7,543 nt of DNA. Source: Halobacteriales archaeon QS_9_70_65. GTDB lineage: Archaea > Halobacteriota > Halobacteria > Halobacteriales > Haloarculaceae. Every line of letters starts with the position of its first letter. Positions within the stretch are counted from its first letter, which is position 1. The position numbers and the translations under genes were made by a program. This document shows, piece after piece, positions 5,288 to 7,543 of this stretch. The stretch lies in NCBI GenBank assembly GCA_003023535.1, contig PXSC01000108.1, forward strand, positions 1 to 7,543, in the 5' to 3' direction. Below the pieces are notes generated by a model. That model was given only the letters and a program-made list of their open reading frames with translations. It ran no database searches and was not told where the DNA came from.

Positions 5288-7543
5288 TCAGGTCTCCGGC
5301 CCGACGACCGCGTTCGTGTCCGCCGTCCCGGGGACCGTCACCCATTCGTCGCTGTCGCCGTCGACGCTCCGTGCCTCGACCGGTCCGAAGGTGTACTGGC
5401 CCGTCTCGGTGGCGCCGGACGGCGCCTCCGCGAAGTACGTTACGTCGATGCTGTTGCCGGTCGACCCGAAGTAGACGACGTCCGGTCCGTCGTCGTTCGT
5501 TTCGACGCGGCCGATGTCGTCGTTGTCGTCCTCGTAGACCGACCACCCTTCCGGCACCGTGTCCCGGATCTCGATGTCGTCACTTTCGGCCTCCACCGAA
5601 ATGTCGATCCTGTCCGTCTGCTCGCCGGTGAAGACGGAGGCGTCGTCCTCGCGGCTGCCCGAGACGATCGGCAGGTCGAGCCCGTCCGGTGCGTCCGCGA
5701 CCGGCAGCCGGAGGACCGTCCCCCCCGGTTTCCCCGGCGCCCCGAGGATGGTTTCGACGATGGCGGTCCCGTCGGGGTCGTCGAGACACCACTCGCGGTT
5801 GTCGGAGGCGATCACGAGCCCCAGCTGACTCCCCGGCTGGAGCGCGTGGTCGGTGTCCCAGAACTGCGTCGGTGCGGTGAACGACTCGTCGGTCGGCACC
5901 GACTCGTCCTCGCGGAGGCCGTTGCGCTTCCGGGCGTTCAGGAACCCGCGGGTGATGACGTCCGTGCTCCCGTCGGGGAACCGCTCGTAGAGGATGGGCG
6001 TGAACTGCACGGAGTCGTCGGTGACGTTGGCGATGAGCTCCAGCAGCGGCACCCGCCAGTCGTCGTCGTACGGCAGGCTGCCGGTGACGCGGAGCGGCCC
6101 CGACAGCGGCGCGGACTCGAACTTGAGGTGGCCCGCGTCGCTCTCGTCGGTCGTGAAGATCTGCGCTTCCGTCGCCGGCGGCTTCTGGTCGGTGTACACC
6201 GGCAGCGACCCCTGCAGCGCGAGGCAGGTCTCCGATGCCAACTGCTCGCTCCGCGTCAGGTTGAACCGGACGACGGTCGTCTCCGCTGGCGGCATGTCGT
6301 CGTGCTGGAGGCGCTCGCCCGTCGAGATCTGCGTGTCGACCCGCGGCAGGTCGGTCACGCCGGTGTCGAGTCCCTTGAGGAACCTGTCGAACCAGGCGTG
6401 ACGGACGTCCCGGGCGTCCTCGAAGTTCGAGTCGGTGTGGGGCCACTGGCCCATCACGAGCTTCTTCGGCACGTCGTCGGGCAGCGCGTCGAAGAACCGC
6501 GTGGAGTCCCAGTGCTTGACGTTGTGGTCGAGCCAGCCCGACTCGAGGAAGACGGCGCAGTTCACGCCCCGGACCGTCTCGCCCGCGTCGGCCTCGGCCG
6601 CCGCGTTGGTACCCTTTTCGGGGACGTATCCGGCCGCCCGCTGGCGGTAGTCCCGGCGGTCCCAGAAGGTGTCGTACGTGGGGTCGTACTCGTAGGCGCG
6701 TTCGGTGTGTTCGACGCCGTCGCACGGCGCGAATCGTTGCTCGTTCGTCTCGACGAACTGCCCGCCGTCGTCGGCGTTCAGCCCCGGCACGAAGCCGAAG
6801 CCGAGGTCGAACGCCAGCGGCGTGTCGAACCCCTCGTCGGTCGGGTACTCGTTGTTGAGGAAGTACCGGACGCCGCCGCCGAAGGCGTAGTCGTACCAGC
6901 GGTCGATGGCGACCTGCGGGATGACGGCCGCCAGGTGCTCGGGGTCCTCGACGGCCGCCGCCAGCGCCGTCGTCCCGTTGTAGGAGCCGCCGATCATGCC
7001 GACGTCGCGGGTGCCGGCGCTGCCGCCGTCGTCGTCGACGTAGCTGTCCGCGGCGTCCGGCTCGCCGCCGAGGTACTCGACCAGTTGCTTGCCGGTGATC
7101 CGCTCGCGGTAGCCGCCGTAGTCGTAACAGCCCCCGGAGTTGCGGCAGCCGACCAGGTCGAAGACCGCCCGCGCGTACCCTCGCGGGACGTAATAGTCCG
7201 CGAGGCCGCCGTTTGCGATGCTCGCGACCTCCGACTGCGGGGAGGAGATGTCGTTGTACGGCGAGTACGTCAGGATGACCGGGACGTCCTTGACCGTCTC
7301 GCCGGTGTCGGAATCGACCGGCCAGATTATCTCGCCGAACAGCCTCGGCGCCTCCGTGTCGCCGCCTTTCGCCTCCGGCAGCGTGTATTCCGTCTCGACG
7401 TAGTGCTCCTCGGGGGTGCCTTTCTCGAACGTCGGTTCGGTCTCGCCGGTGGTCGTCTCGTAGTCGTCGTTCGGGACGGCGACGGCGCCGCCGCCGGCCG
7501 CGCCGCCGAGCAGGGTCGCCGCCCCCGCGGCGACGCCGGTCCG
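5288..7543 (-). CDS. Secreted CocE/Xaa-Pro dipeptidyl-peptidase-type hydrolase (5' end beyond window)
   Basis: The frame is open from the right edge to TGA 5290-5288, giving 751 visible residues. The first visible ones (RTGVAAGAATLLGG) look like the hydrophobic part of a Tat signal peptide. The twin Arg and start codon would lie just outside, so only a short piece is missing and the enzyme probably acts outside the cell. In visible numbering, the alpha/beta-hydrolase core (Peptidase_S15 type) has the nucleophile Ser187 in IGGSYNG, Asp339 in SGWLDHN and His369 in GQWPHTD, forming a complete catalytic triad. GCRNSGGCYDYGG (before Ser187) recalls the Cys-containing segment of secreted Xaa-Pro peptidases. 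A beta-sandwich PepX_C-type region follows (about 400-630), then an extra C-terminal domain of about 110 residues (640-751) with VPEGWSV, FAEAPSG and GQYTFGPVEA. Likely reactions are removal of Xaa-Pro dipeptides or hydrolysis of an ester or acyl substrate; the sequence does not decide. It is convergent with the ATPase operon. Confidence 0.93.
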   Translation of the reverse strand, partial: RTGVAAGAATLLGGAAGGGAVAVPNDDYETTTGETEPTFEKGTPEEHYVETEYTLPEAKGGDTEAPRLFGEIIWPVDSDTGETVKDVPVILTYSPYNDISSPQSEVASIANGGLADYYVPRGYARAVFDLVGCRNSGGCYDYGGYRERITGKQLVEYLGGEPDAADSYVDDDGGSAGTRDVGMIGGSYNGTTALAAAVEDPEHLAAVIPQVAIDRWYDYAFGGGVRYFLNNEYPTDEGFDTPLAFDLGFGFVPGLNADDGGQFVETNEQRFAPCDGVEHTERAYEYDPTYDTFWDRRDYRQRAAGYVPEKGTNAAAEADAGETVRGVNCAVFLESGWLDHNVKHWDSTRFFDALPDDVPKKLVMGQWPHTDSNFEDARDVRHAWFDRFLKGLDTGVTDLPRVDTQISTGERLQHDDMPPAETTVVRFNLTRSEQLASETCLALQGSLPVYTDQKPPATEAQIFTTDESDAGHLKFESAPLSGPLRVTGSLPYDDDWRVPLLELIANVTDDSVQFTPILYERFPDGSTDVITRGFLNARKRNGLREDESVPTDESFTAPTQFWDTDHALQPGSQLGLVIASDNREWCLDDPDGTAIVETILGAPGKPGGTVLRLPVADAPDGLDLPIVSGSREDDASVFTGEQTDRIDISVEAESDDIEIRDTVPEGWSVYEDDNDDIGRVETNDDGPDVVYFGSTGNSIDVTYFAEAPSGATETGQYTFGPVEARSVDGDSDEWVTVPGTADTNAVVGPET

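Noticed and set aside
4365..5546. Minus-strand open frame of 393 codons opposite the PATAN-like gene and the end of the ATPase gene
   Set aside because: Its valine-rich stretches are the reverse reading of Asp-rich codons (GAC read as GTC), and the rest is Arg-rich. It overlaps both a credible plus-strand operon and the hydrolase gene.
1..7543. tRNA, rRNA, CRISPR arrays, insertion sequences, attachment sites
   Set aside because: I looked for tRNA T-loop motifs, spaced direct repeats, transposase motifs and terminal inverted repeats and saw none. The only clear tandem repeat is the 14-bp unit at 2977-3014.

Overview
The window comes from a haloarchaeon (class Halobacteria). The DNA is very GC-rich, the credible proteins are rich in Asp and Glu and poor in Lys, and third codon positions are almost all G or C. 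Start codons sit about 25-30 bases from short AT-rich TATA-like boxes with no clear Shine-Dalgarno sequence, as expected for leaderless archaeal transcripts. The long reverse-frame ORFs that fill the window are mirror images of real genes.

Layout, left to right. (1) The 3' end of a plus-strand gene whose tail looks like that of the archaeal cell-division protein FtsZ2 (1-157). It is followed by a T-rich hairpin and a 252-base spacer with no convincing gene. (2) A convergent minus-strand membrane sensor histidine kinase with four probable membrane segments, two PAS domains, GAF, DHp and ATPase domains (410-2680). (3) Divergent from it, a decayed plus-strand gene of unknown family (2747-3488). 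It carries an in-frame TAG, a one-base frameshift at a C run and a second frameshift caused by an exact 14-bp tandem duplication. (4) A possible 34-38 codon minus-strand gene (3519-3635). (5) A MinD/ParA-type ATPase (3697-4461) overlapping by 4 bases a small acidic protein with a PATAN/DUF4388-like fold pattern (4458-4982). The reading frame of the second gene continues past its TGA for 62 acidic codons to a TAG-TGA double stop. (6) A convergent minus-strand secreted CocE/Xaa-Pro dipeptidyl-peptidase-type hydrolase (5288-7543), whose first few codons lie beyond the right edge.

Functionally, the clearest unit is the overlapping ATPase and PATAN-like pair, which is probably co-transcribed and translationally coupled. 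Its partner logic (a deviant-Walker ATPase plus a small adaptor) suggests a positioning or signalling module, but the sequence does not show its cargo. The kinase has no response regulator next to it. The hydrolase is probably exported by the Tat route and looks independent of the rest.

The most interesting part is the 2.75-3.5 kb region. All three reading-frame lesions there can be located to the base, and two are of slippage type. A separate in-frame stop occurs in the gene beside the ATPase. Together they suggest ongoing gene decay, or, less likely, length-switchable genes. Family names rest on motifs read by eye; no database search was possible.
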